NCBI RefSeq assembly: GCF_004664715.2
Contig: NC_051072.1
Span: 29,781,994 to 29,845,993 of the forward strand
DNA: 64,000 nucleotides
From: Peromyscus leucopus
Lineage: Eukaryota > Chordata > Mammalia > Rodentia > Cricetidae
Direction of reading: 5' to 3'
In this document: positions 21,946 to 33,653 of the stretch, in pieces
Numbering within the stretch: position 1 is the first letter of the stretch
Layout: each line of letters begins with the position of its first letter
Translations under genes and position numbers: made by a program
The notes under the pieces: generated by a model
Databases searched by the model: none
What the model saw: the letters and a program-made list of their open reading frames with translations, nothing else
Told to the model about the DNA's origin: nothing

Positions 21946-22955
21946 CCCTTTTCTTTTATAATTTGACAGTTCCATGCATGTACACAAAATGGATTTTTCT
22001 CATTTGATTACCATTACCCTGTCCAATTCTCCTCCTCTGCCATTGAAATTCTCCATTCCAACAATAGAATACTTTTTTTTTTAAAAAAAATATATGATCC
22101 ACTGGATTTAATTAGGGTTTCTTGCATGGGCTGGGGCTTATTTACTGGAATATAGGCAACTTAGCAGTGGCCACACCACTAAAGAAAATGGTACCCCTTC
22201 CCCCAGCAACCACTGACTGTTCATTGTCCCTCAGTGAGGCATGAACACCCTTCCTCTTTTCATGATGAAATGATGACAGGTCCAATCCTATGAAAATCTG
22301 GAGCAAGAACTACAGCTGTAGTGTGAGTTCATAAGCAAGCTTGCCCTGTCATGTTCATAAGACACTGTTTGAAAACACTCCTTCCCATCCTCTGGCTCTG
22401 ACATTCTTTCTGCCTCCTCTTCCTCAATGTTCCCTGAGCCTCAGATAGCTTTCCCACTCAGGAGTGAGCACTGCCTCTTTTCTTATCACTTTAAGTCAAT
22501 GAACGAACAACCACCTGCTACAAAAAGGCTGGGAACAGCACTGATCTACGGGCATACGTACCAAGTGTAAAGCAGTTTGATACCATGTCTATTCAGCAAA
22601 ATAAGTGTAGTAGGCTCTCTTCTAGGGCCTAGAACATCCCATCTGTGGGCTTCTGACCAGATTTACAGTACTAGGCATGATCTCCCCTCTGGAGAGTAGG
22701 CTGTAAATCCAACCAGAAAGCCTCCTGTTATACACACGATAGTCATGGCACTGCTGTAGTAATGTGTGTATTTTTTTCCAAGCAGATCATTACTGTAGCT
22801 TATGAAATTCATAGCTGGGTGATACTGCTGATGATTTTTCTCTCCCAGCACACTACATAGCACATTCCAGCACTATGAAAGCTAGCCAGAAGGGAGGAAG
22901 CTTCCAGCTCCGTTATAGCTTGAATTCTCTGTATCCTGCACCCCATATGTCCAAA
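21946..22955 (-). mobile_element. Rodent L1 3' UTR, about 1 kb, antisense
   Basis: The L1 3' end lies at the left ('ATAATTTGACAGTTCCATGC'). It is followed by 'GTGGCCACACCACTAAAG', 'GTGAGTTCATAAGCAAGC', 'CCTGTCATGTTCATAAGAC', 'CCATCCTCTGGCTCTGAC' and 'AAGGGAGGAAGCTTCCAGC', the antisense order of the 3' UTR. Decay is heavier than in the cricetid L1 at 7.3 kb. Confidence 0.85.
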
Positions 22956-23324
22956 TTCCTTCATTCCTGATTATATTTTATCACTGCAAGAAATGTATGT
23001 CTGCAATAAGTGGGATTTGAAAGAACTCTTTAAAATGCCATTGATGAACAGGAGAGGGACTGTTACAAAGGATATCATGTGAAGGACGGATGGTTGAGAG
23101 ATTAGGAAAAAGAAGATGGGGAGGGGCAAAAGTAGATAAAGATTAGGGAGGGGATTGAGAGCTGAAGTAAAAACCAAAGTCCCTAATTCATCCCATCTCA
23201 TTCCATCTTGATTCTTCTTCTCCAAAGAGCCAATTTAATGTTCGTTTTAGAAATATTCTGTATTCACAATTACAATTTTTCTGTTACAACCTCTCTGCTG
23301 TCTCTCTCTGTTACTCTCTCTCTC

Positions 23325-23325
<1 letters not shown>
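22956..23325. other. unassigned with pyrimidine-rich approach to the CA array
   Basis: No gene. It ends in an irregular TC-rich lead-in (23286-23324) to the microsatellite. Confidence 0.45.

Positions 23326-23376
<51 letters not shown>
23326..23376. repeat. (CA)n microsatellite
   Basis: About 25 uninterrupted CA units preceded by (TC)n-like sequence. The 105- and 98-residue frames that read through it are artefacts of the repeat. Confidence 0.97.
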
Positions 23377-23380
<4 letters not shown>

Positions 23381-23764
23381 CTTTCCAGCAAGATTACTTT
23401 TCTCACCATCAGTCCTTAATTCCATTCCCATGGCAAGTACGGTGACATCTTTGTTGTTCTGGTTTCTTTGTGCCAAGTGGAAACAGATTTTTTTTTTTTT
23501 TTTTTTTTTGGCGTGGGGGTACTGACATGTGCACATGAAATGTGCAGATCCATGTAGGGGACTCATAATGGATTTGATCTTCAGTGAACAGTTAACAGTA
23601 ATCTAAAGAAGTTTTTTTTTTCTTCAGCAAAAATGGCTAGGGAGGGAAAGAATAGAAGGAATTGAGGGGAAATGATAGTCTTTAGCTTAGCAACATGAAG
23701 GAGATTGGATGGCGAGGAGACAACTGAGAATCAGACAAGCTCTCGTTCTCATGGATTGTATTTT
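23377..23764. other. unassigned with T-tract
   Basis: A T22 run at 23488-23509 is not joined to any SINE body I can recognise ('GGCGTGGGGGTACTGAC' follows). It may be the tail of an unrecognised antisense retroposon. Confidence 0.35.
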
Positions 23765-23965
23765 ATGTGGGGGCGATGTGGAGAAGGGTGCTAATCAGCA
23801 AGTCAGTGCCCTGAAGAGAATAAAACTGGACAATGAGGTAGTGAGTTGGCAACAGGCTGAGTATTCAGGGAAATTCTCTTTGAGGAGGCAACAGTTTGGC
23901 TAAGATTTTTATGGTGAGAAAGAGGCAGCTACCCATGGTCATGGGAATGGAAAAAAGGCCAATGT
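23765..23965 (-). mobile_element. LINE-2 relic, antisense
   Basis: 'CCCTGAAGAGAATAAAACTG', 'GACAATGAGGTAGTGAGTTG', 'TCAGGGAAATTCTCTTTGAG' and 'GAGGCAACAGTTTGGCTAAG' follow the complement of L2 ('GCTATGAAGAAAATAAAACA', 'AGGGAAGGCCTCTCTGAGG', 'GACATTTGAGC'). The 64-codon open frame at 23709-23903 lies mostly in this relic. Confidence 0.6.
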
Positions 23966-25109
23966 CCTTGGCAAGAGTAATAAGTGATATATAGATGAGG
24001 CCAGAGAAACAGGCAGAGTCCCGAGTACATGGAGTCTTAGTGCTTGTGGCCTAAGATCTAAATTGTGGGTTTTATACTAGGGATGATGGGGAAACTTACA
24101 AACAGATGAAAGAACTGATCTCATTTCAATAAATAGCCCCCTCCCTGTGTAAGATGACTGAAGACTGATGTAATATCAAATACGACATTATGCTGCAGGG
24201 GTTAGGAAGTTGATGCTGTCAGAATTTGGGAGTAACTTACAAGCAAATAAACTACTTCATAGTCAACATGCTAAATTTAAATTTTTATGTTTCATAAAAA
24301 TTGTTGTCTAATAATTTTGCACTGTGCTGCTCTTTACTATTTAAAGGTTAACATTTAAAGGTTCTTTGACCAGTTGTCGAAGAGATGTGACTCTATTAAT
24401 TCCCCTGAGCAATTAAAGCTGAAACAAAACCATGAGAACTTAAGACCATGTGAGAAGGAAAGTCCAGTTTTATAATATTGGATATTGAGCTTCAGTTTTG
24501 GGGCAATTGTAATAATGACAAAGTGTCTTGAGCTCATCAAATAATTGTCAATCACAGTCCACCCCTACTAAAACAGATTTTGAAGTTTCACGTGGATTAA
24601 CCATGAAAAACCTGGTTCTTAAACTTTCAAGGTAAAGCTCATGAGTTATTCCTGGAAAGAAAAACAATCAAATTTCCACTTGGGCACTAAACACAAAGGG
24701 CTAGACTGTACTTTTTCTTAAGTAGAATGATTTTAAATGAGCTTTGAAAGAAAACGACCAGAGTATGAAACTTAAGGGAATGTTGCAGACAAAATAACAA
24801 ATCTGGTCAGGGTCAATTTACTTCCCCCCACCCCTGTGTTAGCCTATTTTAGGTGAATAGTAACCTACCGGATAAGTGAAGTAATCAGAAGAATTAATCA
24901 TGCTTCGTCTCCATGTGTTGGAAGCTCAGCTCCACCATTAGAGGAAGACTGACAAGTGAGTAAAGAGGAAAGAGAAAGAGAAGACAGGTGAAGAGCAAAG
25001 GAAGAAGAAAGAGAGACTATGGGAACGAGTCCTTGGTGGTCTTTATGTGTTGTGGGCAGAGGCAAGAGGGATGACTGTGGGCTGACACACAAGCAATAGC
25101 AGAGGCGTC
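23966..25109. other. unassigned 1.1 kb
   Basis: No repeat family or gene recognised. The 109-residue minus-strand frame at 24898-25227 is S/L-rich, crosses into the DNA-transposon relic and has no known domain. Confidence 0.4.
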
Positions 25110-25350
25110 TTTTTATAACCACAGGGGATTGGTTCCAGATCTTCCCCAGATACCCAAATGCAGACAGTCTCAAGGTCCTCATTGAAAGCATATGATTTGC
25201 ATGCAGCACGTGCACATCCCCTTGCATGCTTTACGTCAGTTCTAGATTACTTCTGGTAATGAATTCAATGGAAGTGCTATGAAAATAGTTGTCTAGGTTG
25301 TTCCTAGTTGTTTAGGAAGCAAAAATGAAAAAATATAGACTGTACATGGT
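25110..25350 (+). mobile_element. DNA transposon relic, probably Tigger-like
   Basis: 'GGGGATTGGTTCCAGATC', 'AGATACCCAAATGCAGAC', 'TGATTTGCATGCAGCACG', 'CACATCCCCTTGCATGC', 'TCTAGATTACTTCTGGTAAT' and 'ATAGACTGTACATGGTT' match in order a mammal-wide element that I associate with the Tigger/mariner group. Both terminal inverted repeats are missing, so the family name is tentative. Confidence 0.55.
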
Positions 25351-26185
25351 TTGTGTGTGTTTTGAACCTTCTGTCTGATCTTATTTCCAAAGACTGTTTC
25401 TTCTAACACTGTTCCATTTCCCACCATCAACTCTTTATTTGACTTCTATGAGAAGTGGGATGACATTGGTGGGGATAAAAAATTGTGTCAAAAATGAAAT
25501 TATACAAAAGTTCTATAGGCAGTCTGGGGTAGATGTGTTCTTGTTTGTTTTTGGTAACATATCTCATGTGAACTCAATTCTACAGTAGCTAGAAGGGAAC
25601 CAACATCAAGCCACAGGCATGTAACTTTGTCCTAGCTGCATGGATGTATGCTTTTGGCTGAGTTCATTTTCAATAACACGCGGCCCACCCCAGCGCTATG
25701 CTGATGAAGCCTCTGAAGGAGAGAAGCTCTGAAACGCTGGATCACAGATGGTAGCCAACAGCTAGAAGAGAATTATAGGCAATTCTCAATATCCTCTTTT
25801 TAGAAAGAACCAAGGGGTTTAAAATTCCCTGAAATAGTAACTGGCATGTCAGTGAGTGCAGAGAAGGTTGTTACAACAATGTTAGGAAGACTGTGGTTGG
25901 GCAGATGGCAGATGAATCATTAATACTCATGATTGAGTTCTACATACTTATAGAAAGTTGACTTCTGATTTGTAATAATAGGTAAATTATAGCAGTGGCC
26001 AGCTCAGTAATAATTATACACTGTGACTAACAAACAGCCCTTCAAAATTAACAGTGTGAGGGTTGGCTTTCAGCAAGGTTTCATGAGAAAAGATATCCAG
26101 TTTTTCTTCCATTGTCTGACTTATAGAATAACTCTGTGGACATTATAAAGCCTCCTCAGGGTCACTCAAGTTGCCAAAGATACTT
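25351..26185. other. unassigned, with a small CpG-bearing inverted repeat
   Basis: No gene. At 25690-25740 'CCAGCG' and 'CGCTGG' bracket a 39-bp core, and an ACACGCGG precedes it. CpG density here is unusual for this AT-rich window. Confidence 0.4.
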
Positions 26186-26352
26186 TCTGCCAAGCCTGAT
26201 GACCCAAGTGTGGTCCCTGGAACTCATACTGACTTCCATAAGTTGCCTTCCAATCTCCGCATGTTGACCACGGCACACAAGCATGCACACACACATGCAC
26301 ACATGCATGCACTGCTCACACATACACATTACATAAATGTTAAATAAATAAA
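26186..26352 (+). mobile_element. tRNA-derived rodent SINE, 5' truncated
   Basis: 'AAGCCTGATGACCCAAGTG', 'GGTCCCTGGAACTCATACTG', 'TCCATAAGTTGCCTTCC', a (CA)-rich middle and a tail 'TTAAATAAATAAAATAAATG' match the rodent SINE type with 'CTGACCTCCACA' and 'AATAAATAAA' ends. The tRNA-like head is missing. The family (B3/B4-related) is not certain. Confidence 0.65.
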
Positions 26353-27684
26353 ATAAATGCCGTATACTCCATCCTTGGTCATTGCTAAACACTGTAGATA
26401 CATGAGCCAAATCCATTTTCTATCTCTGCTTTTAAATTGCAGTATTCCTGCTTCATCTTCTATATGATGAACTCATCATTCTGAACATATTTAATGGTCC
26501 CAAATAGGATGGTAGGCACATTGCAACAGAAATATTTGACTTTTGGGGTCACTTTTCTGACTTATAGGGACTGCTGATAGGGAAGCAAGTTAGTATGATA
26601 TAGGTGTCCAGATAAGGCGACTGAAGACTAAGAAGAGGATTACAGGTTAAGATAGCTTTGCTGTAGGCTTTAGATACTTATACTCTTCCTGTTTGATTGT
26701 GTTCCACAAAGTCAAGTCTACCCAATTCCCATCGACTCCAATATCGGTCACAAGCTCTCAAGGAGTATGTCTTTGGGAACTGGTCTTTGCTAAAGGGTGA
26801 GCCAGCATGTGTTTCCTGAAGAAACATCCATCCAACAGTCACCAGTTTCTTCTAGATGGTACCCATCACTTAAAATACACATTGTAAGAGGCAGGGTTTA
26901 CACAGTAGAAGTGTACAAAGTACACTGAACTTTTTGGATAAAAAGCTCAGGAGGTGAAAACCTAGTCCAGCCTGTCTGAGAGTTGTAGGCTCCAAACTGG
27001 TAGCTCTTAAGGTGACTACGACTAAGGAGAGAATTTCAGGTGGCAGGTTTGCAACAGAAGGATCCAAGGCAGGGTGGAAGGAGACCCTGGCACTGTGTTT
27101 TCCTCAGGGAAGGGTGGAAGAAGACACTCTGTTATTTTCCCAGGTAGTTTTAATTTGTTGTTGGATACACAGGTCTGAAATATGCTCATATAAAGAGCCA
27201 AGTATATCAGCAGTCTCAGAAAGGAAACTCACCAATGTCCCAGCTACCACGAGGTGCTCTGAGATCAGGACGGCAGACATTTCTACTGTGCAATATGAGA
27301 TGAAGGTATGATGATATGATGTGCAAAATCCTAGAGATGCGAATACCAGAACTGAAGGAAGAGCCGTGCCCGTCTTTCTCAGTTTTGTAGCATAGTCATG
27401 AGTTTTTTGACGAGGACATTAGAAATAGGGCTGAGATGTGTAATATCTCAGAAAAAGAAAACTATTCCATGTAGTGGACATCTTATTCCCCTTTAGGATA
27501 AGAAAGCCACATTTAATTCAGTATTTAGGAAGTACTTTCTTTTTAAAAAAATAAAACTTTAATGTAACACAGTTTCAAGCAAAGCATTTGATTGATGTGA
27601 AATTCAAACAGGTAAGGACCATAACTGTGAGAAGCAGAGTGACAGAGGTAGCATGTTTTAGATGTCCATTGTGGTACACAATGT
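26353..27684. other. unassigned 1.3 kb
   Basis: No repeat family recognised. An open frame of 99 codons at 27012-27311 has no known domain; its first ATG follows an A/C-rich context with no recognisable promoter. Confidence 0.4.
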
Positions 27685-27960
27685 TAATTACCAACTTGAC
27701 GGGATCTTAGAATCACCTGGGAGACAGGCCTCTGGACATGGCTATGGTGAAATTGTTTTGGTCAATTGAGATGAGATGACTTGTTTACTGTGAGTGGCAC
27801 CAATTCCAAACTGGTATCCTAGAGCATATGAGATAGAAAAACAAGCGGACTACCATCATGGTTGCATTTGTTGTTCTTATTGCGTTTATTGTTCTGATGA
27901 GGATGTAATGGGAGCAGCTGCTTCAAGTTCCTGATGCCTTGATTTCCCTGGCATGTGAGA
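27685..27960 (+). mobile_element. ERVL-like rodent LTR relic, 5' part
   Basis: 'TTACCAACTTGACGGGATC', 'AGAATCACCTGGGAGACAG', 'TGGTCAATTGAGATGAGATG', 'GTGAGTGGCACCAATTCC' and 'TAATGGGAGCAGCTGC' parallel the rodent LTR type that starts with 'TTGTCAACTTGAC'. The 3' part with the poly-A signal is missing; an L1 begins next. Confidence 0.6.
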
Positions 27961-27964
27961 GACT

Positions 27965-28535
27965 ATATCTTTTGTTTTGTTTTCCTTTATTTATTCTTTG
28001 GCAATGTCATACATGTATACACTGATCATATCCACTTCTCAGTTCCCCTTCCACCTCTGGAACTTTCCCCAACATTACTTCCATCAATTTTTATGTCCCC
28101 CTGTTACTTTTTTCCAGTAGGAGGACCCACTGATTCTGATTACTGATGGCTATTGGAATGTTGACTAATTTTGTTGGTTTGATCTTGTGCAAGTCTTGTA
28201 CATGGACCAAATCTTCAGTGACTTCATGAGAACAATGACCATGTCATGCCCAGAAGACAGCATTTCATAGCATCCTCATCAGGCTCCAGCGTTTACATCC
28301 TTCCTATCTCCTCTTCTCCAGTGTATCCTAAGCCTTTGGAGGGAAGGATTTTTAAATAGATGTCTCATTAGGGGTTGAGCACTTGGCAGTCATTTTTCTC
28401 AGCACTTTGACAAGTTATGTGTCTATATTAACTACCACCCACTGTAAAAAGATGCTTTTCTGACCAAGGTTGGGAGCAGTACTAATCAATGGGTATCAAT
28501 AAAGTACTGAGAAGGCAGTTTGACTGGACTGTGTC
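27965..28535 (-). mobile_element. Rodent L1 3' UTR, antisense
   Basis: 'ACATGTATACACTGATCATA', 'GGTTTGATCTTGTGCAAGTC', 'CATGTCATGCCCAGAAGAC', 'AGCATTTCATAGCATCC' and 'TCTCAGCACTTTGACAAG' follow the antisense order of the L1 3' UTR. Some internal blocks are missing compared with the copy at 14.4 kb. Confidence 0.85.
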
Positions 28536-29724
28536 TTGAACTGTGAGTTAAAAATAGACCCTTATCTCATGAACTTTTTGTTGATGTACAGTGCATCATA
28601 CAAGCTGAGAAGGATTAGAGGTTGGGGTCTTGTTGGGAATCTCTTAGCTATAGTGTATTTTTTTTTTCTGGACAATGAATGATTGAAATTCCAGGAACCA
28701 CTTGTTGAATATTTTCTCAAAAGAGGAAGAGAAAAATGTCAGATTTGCAACTACCCTCAACAACTTTTAGTCAAACAATGAGGATACTATGAAGAACTGA
28801 TCAGTCTTTCTTTGGCATTTTTTTTGTCCTCAACTTGGTGTTCCCTTATCATCGGGTCAAAACGACTATGCCCTCTCATTTCCTTAGAATACTAAGAAGT
28901 AGTATTTTAAGTAGTAAAACTATGAGTTTCCTTGTCCTTGGCCACACAACTTCCACTTAGAGAGTAGCCTTTTCCTCAGTCTCTGTAAATCAATGCTTGG
29001 CCATAGTTTTGGTGGCTCACGGGCCAGTGATTAGTTGAAGGCAGAACAAGGGCTTTTTTTTTTTTTAATTATGAAAGAGGCTGAGAAATTAGACATTGGA
29101 ACAGTGACCACTTTGAAATTGAAAATGGAGTCCTGAGACTAGTGACCAATGGTGGCCTGGAAAGGAATACTATGACCACATAGCTGATATGATGGGAAAA
29201 GATGTGAATGTTCTGGAAACATTTTAGATTGGAAAACATGGCGAGGGAATGACCTATAAATGGAAGGTTTCCACTGAGGGAAGCAAAGGTCACTGAAGAG
29301 GCACTGAAGGTAAACGTTTTTAGAGCAGCGACCGGGAGGAATGGGAAATGGTCCCATCAGTCTTGTGTTATCCCTAGGTCACCTGGTTACATTTAAGAAC
29401 AGGAGATGGAAGAGCCAATCAAACTGCCGCTTGAATCCATAGAGATGCTAGGAGTGGGCGCTGGCTGATGGCGGCTTCCTCAGAGCAGAGTAAGAAAGCA
29501 GAGAGAGAGGATAGAGCGCTGTCCTAGGAGGAACCACGTGGGATATGGAAATGTAAGGAAGAGACCAGAGGCTGGGTGAGTGGAGACTGGTTCCAAGGAT
29601 GCTGAGCATCAACAACTGGTCAGAAAACGTAGCAAATTAGGATAAAGCAGAAAAGAACGTAGCAAGACAAAGGGAAGAGTGAACGTGGAAAGAACTGTGA
29701 ATTTTAAATGATTATTTACTGTCT
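28536..29724. other. unassigned 1.2 kb
   Basis: No gene. Purine-rich from about 29470 to 29720 (many AGAGA and GGAAG runs). Two overlapping minus-strand frames near 29069-29357 are unrecognised. Confidence 0.4.
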
Positions 29725-29725
29725 T

Positions 29726-29924
29726 AAAACTGAGTGGGTGAGGCCAGCCTGGTCTACAAAGCGAGTTTCAGGAAAGGCGCAAAGCTACACAGAGAAACCC
29801 TGTCTCCAAAAAACCAAAAAAAAACCCAAACAAACAAACAAACAAAACCAAAAACAAGAAAACAAACAAAAAAAAAAAAAACCAACCAACCAAACAAACA
29901 AACAAAAAACAAAAACTGAGTGGG
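29726..29924 (+). mobile_element. B1 SINE, 5' truncated, with 13-bp target duplication
   Basis: The body 29739-29808 holds only the B1 3' half ('GAGGCCAGCCTGGTCTAC', 'GGAAAGGCGCAAAGCTACAC', 'AGAAACCCTGTCTCC'). An A-rich tail with (CAAA)n and (CCAA)n extends to 29911. The flanks AAAACTGAGTGGG (29726-29738) and AAAACTGAGTGGG (29912-29924) are a perfect 13-bp target duplication, which proves a clean L1-mediated insertion of a truncated B1. The 'GGCGCAAAGCTACAC' segment is the cricetid form. Confidence 0.95.
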
Positions 29925-31715
29925 CTCTGGATAGCAGTGCTGTGCTCACTTAGCTTGGAGGCTACCAGGTACACATATTTCATTATGTTTCTCAATTAGT
30001 AAAATGAAGGTAATATTAGCATTTGCTAGACAATTCTGTCAAGGCTGTATTCAGAATCACATGATGATATGGAATCAGATCACATATGTGTTTACATTTT
30101 AGCTTTGGTTCATTCGCCAGGCTCTCATCTAGTAGCCTGGGGACAGGTCTGAAACTCACCACAAAGCCAAGTTTGGTCTCAGACTCTGGATTGTCCTGAC
30201 CCTTGTGATGAATTCTGGGACTCCAGCTGTGTGGTACCACATTGGGCTTCAGGATTTTTTTTTTTTCATGAAGAAACAATCTTAAATAGCTGGTACACTA
30301 TCAATGAAAACATTAGAATTGGAGTTCACTTGCTCCATCATTCAAGCAGAATGCTGAGTCAATCAAGTTTGCAACGTATGTACTTCTGTTTTTTGTTTTT
30401 TGTTTTGGTTTTTCCAGACAGGGTTAGGTATGCACTTCTGAAGAATCGGCGTTCCCTACCAGGTAAACAGTGTTGTGCTCTCGAATGATCCCTGCTACTT
30501 GTATGGAGTTCTACAGAGTCAGTGGAGGAACAGAATCCTGTAAGGCTATGAAAGATGGGAAAGGCTTAATATTAGTAGGGATTTAAAAGCCTGTAAGTTT
30601 TATTGACATTTTGGATTTCAAAGAAGCAAAGAAGAAAACAGAAGAAAAAGAAAGGAAGGAAAAAAAAGAAACTCTCATGTCTTAAAAAAAAAAAAAAAAG
30701 TCAATCTTAGCTGTCTGCTTCACCCTCCCATATCCAGGCTGCTCATTTTATTGCAAATTACTGCCAGTACTATGCTGTGTTTAGTAAAAGGGTGCTAGAG
30801 GGGAGTAATTACAAGGACTTCTGGCCTTTCATCCAAACCCAGGAATCTTAAGTGACAGCTGTTTTGGGGACTTGTCATTCAATTAAGTGGTTTGCAACTC
30901 TGCCCGTGGTTAGAAAACCTGTGTTTCATATGAGTTTGTAGTCCCTGGGCCCGCACAGTCTCACCAAGCACTCTCATTTTGTTGGAAACCACTGCTTTTC
31001 TGGCCAGAGGGATGCTGGGCAGACATTCTGACCACCATGTTTATTTCTTGAAGGCAAAAATCACAGTGGAAATTGGACCTGAGTCTAGCAGAAAATGACC
31101 CTCCCACTCTAAAATGTATAGCATGGCAGTTGGTCACAAGGTGTCTGTGTATGGTTTTAGTGCTCTGAGAAGATGCTGGAAGGGTTACTGTGGGATGGGG
31201 GTCAGATTTTCTTTTTTTCCCTCTTTTGTTTCCTTCTCACTAAGTGAAGATTTCATTTCCAGTTCAACCAGTAATTGCTAAGTTTCTCTTTCATAACTGG
31301 TATTGTAGGAGGTGCATACAGCATGAAAAGAAAACAAAGTGCATTCTGGATTTTTGCAGATAAATAGTGGAGTCACCACAGAGGGTAAACAGTATTAAGG
31401 CGATTTGTAGGCCTTGCTATGGGTAAGTCCAGATAGAGTTCAGGAGAATGTGAGTCTTCAGAAATAACTTCCTCATGAGTTAGGTTCATCATGGAGGCTG
31501 GGAGAGAATGAAGATGCCACTTAGCCCCCACTGCCAGTGGTGGAGGCAGCCCTCCCCATGCCAGTACTCACAGTGCCAAGCCTGTCTTCTCTCTTTGGTC
31601 CTACCGTTTGTTTGGCCCTGGATATCTTCGTGATTGTCTTATTCTATGGATTGGGAGGCAAATGCAATTTATTAAATCATCAATCCTCCCATTTTTTTTC
31701 ATGGATCCAATATTA
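29925..31715. other. mostly unassigned 1.8 kb
   Basis: It holds T10 at 30254, a small B1 3' fragment on the minus strand at 30389-30425 ('GTTTTTCCAGACAGGGTT'), an A16 tract at 30684, and otherwise unrecognised sequence. No convincing coding frame. Confidence 0.4.
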
Positions 31716-31716
31716 C

Positions 31717-31898
31717 TCATAGCATGAATTGTTAGAAGGTCTTATTAATAAAAAAAACAAACCTGGAACCAGGTATTGGGGTGAACGCTGAAAGATCAGA
31801 GAAGCAGAACCAGCCACAGCTAACCTCACCTCGCCAATTCCTCAGGTGATCTGGTTTCCTCAAACTGGAAGCCTCTGTGTCCTCATCCCGATGGATAG
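31717..31898 (-). mobile_element. Rodent ERV LTR, 3' (R-U5) fragment, antisense
   Basis: 'AGAAGGTCTTATTAATAAAA', 'AACCTGGAACCAGGTATTGG', 'GAAAGATCAGAGAAGCAGAA', 'GCCACAGCTAACCTCACC' and 'CTGGAAGCCTCTGTGTCC' are the complement of the 3' part of a rodent LTR. It lacks the remainder (U3), where unrelated or rearranged sequence begins. Confidence 0.6.
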
Positions 31899-32200
31899 GA
31901 AAAAAAAATTGGGGAGGTGGAGATGGAGGTGGTGAATCTATAGTCCATTCTGCTATGACCGCTGGTCAGTGTGTTGGAGGAGGAGGGGGAGACGCTACTG
32001 CTGTGGTTGTAGCTGGCTGTGGCCTGGATGTCACATGAAGCAGATGTTTCTTAAAATGAATTCTATTCTACCCAATGCCACTCTTGACTTTGGTGGGGAA
32101 GACTCTTCTTTGTTTTTCTCATCTTCATCACCATTAGACTCCCCACCTCCATCTCCACCTCCACCTCCTTCACCTCCCCAAGCCACAGCTAACCTCACCA
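31899..32200. repeat. rearranged segment with GGT/ACC-type purine tract, its inverted copy and a 19-bp direct repeat
   Basis: GGGGAGGTGGAGATGGAGG near 31912 has its reverse complement at 32143-32165 within a (CTCCAC)n-type run. Downstream, AGCCACAGCTAACCTCACC (about 32181-32199) repeats exactly a piece of the LTR fragment at about 31811-31829. The interval looks like a fold-back or duplication involving the LTR end. An 80-codon frame here, with a poly-proline stretch, arises from the CCA/CCT run. Confidence 0.55.
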
Positions 32201-33593
32201 TTACTTTTTAACCTTGAAAAGTGGTTAGGGTTTGTCTCCCCGAGGCTGATTTTATGTAATAATAACCTAACTTTAAGGATCTTTAGTATATCATCCTAAA
32301 AACTTTTGAAGCCATATTATTAAAACTTTTAAGGTCATTATAGATATAAATAAAGATTTTCTTTTCTTGGAACTTGATCTAAGAAAGTGCACATGATTTT
32401 CTGATATAATTTTATGGGATTGCAATTTAAACAATCATATTGGATGAGTGTTGGGGACTAATGTAATATAAGAATATCTATGAAAAGATAAAATGAAGTT
32501 AACCTTCCCTCATATTTTATGTCCATCCTTAATGCCATCTAAATTACCTATTTTCAGAATAATGTTACCTTTATTTTAAATGTGGTGGCCCAGGGCAAAC
32601 CTTTCTTATCAATACCTCTCTTTGCACTATGAATTAAAGAGGCCCCTTTTATAAGAACAAAGAACATCTTCGTCCAAAAACTTGCCCCCTGTAACCCTAA
32701 CCTGATACCTGTTTGCCTTTAAACCATCCAAAGTAGATCATCCTTCGGGCACACAGAGGCATCTCCTCTTCCAGCTCCACATTTATCAGCAGGAAAAAAA
32801 AAAAAAAAAAGCAAACACCACCACATCACAGGTACCCAGTGTCTCCACACCTATTATAGCAGTGGTGACCTCATGGTGGCCCAAACCACCCACGACTAGC
32901 CTTTGATGTTTCCAGGGCCTGATGTTTTAAACAGTTTAAACATCCCATGTTTGAACTGCAAGTAGCCCTGTTTCCAGGCATATTAGGAGCAATATCAAAG
33001 AGGCCCACGGTTTAATGGTCCTTTCGCTTCCTTACATGCCAGAGGAGCAGGTAAAGGGGGAAGCATACAAGGCTGTGTTTCTCCCTCCACTTTATTCTCC
33101 TGCTGATTGGCATTCCATTCTTCTGTCACTATACTCACCCACATGTCTCATGTCTGTCACCAGCAGCAAGACTGGGTCTGGGAAAAGAAAGAGCCCTCAG
33201 GGAAAACGAACCCACTTCTTTTTACAAGTTAAAAAACATGCACCACTGGAGATCTTTCTACATTGGCTTTTCCCAGAAGAGTGGGAGACATAAATAGTTG
33301 AGGTTAGCCATTTGGTGGATTTATAGCACTGTGAGGGTTGTCGCAAGAGGATGATAATTAACGAGGAAGGCAAAGGATCCAGGGTTTCCAAATGCTTTTA
33401 CCCAGGCTTCTAGCTGGTGAGCAGTGAAGCAAGAAGGTTTAGCCATTATATTGTACGAGAAATTGATTTATAGATGAAGATGTTCTTGGTGTGAGAATTA
33501 GGGCTTTTGTGGAAGAAGATCTAGGGACCAAATTATGTCATTTATAAGAGAATGTTGAAAAGTTTTGGGGAGCCATCATTCACTATAACACAC
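32201..33593. other. unassigned 1.4 kb
   Basis: An A17 tract lies at 32793-32809, and 'GTTTTAAACAGTTTAAAC' near 32924 is partly palindromic. Two frames (33015-33293 plus, 33197-33391 minus) have no recognised motif. Confidence 0.4.
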
Positions 33594-33613
33594 CACACAC
33601 ACACACACACACA

Positions 33614-33653
<40 letters not shown>

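Noticed and set aside
23208..23566. Overlapping 105- and 98-codon frames on both strands
   Set aside because: Both read through the (CA)n array and the T-run, giving T/H and C/V repeats only.
31969..32211. 80-codon frame with a poly-proline C-terminus
   Set aside because: The prolines come from the (CCA/CCT)n run; the rest sits in a rearranged LTR context.
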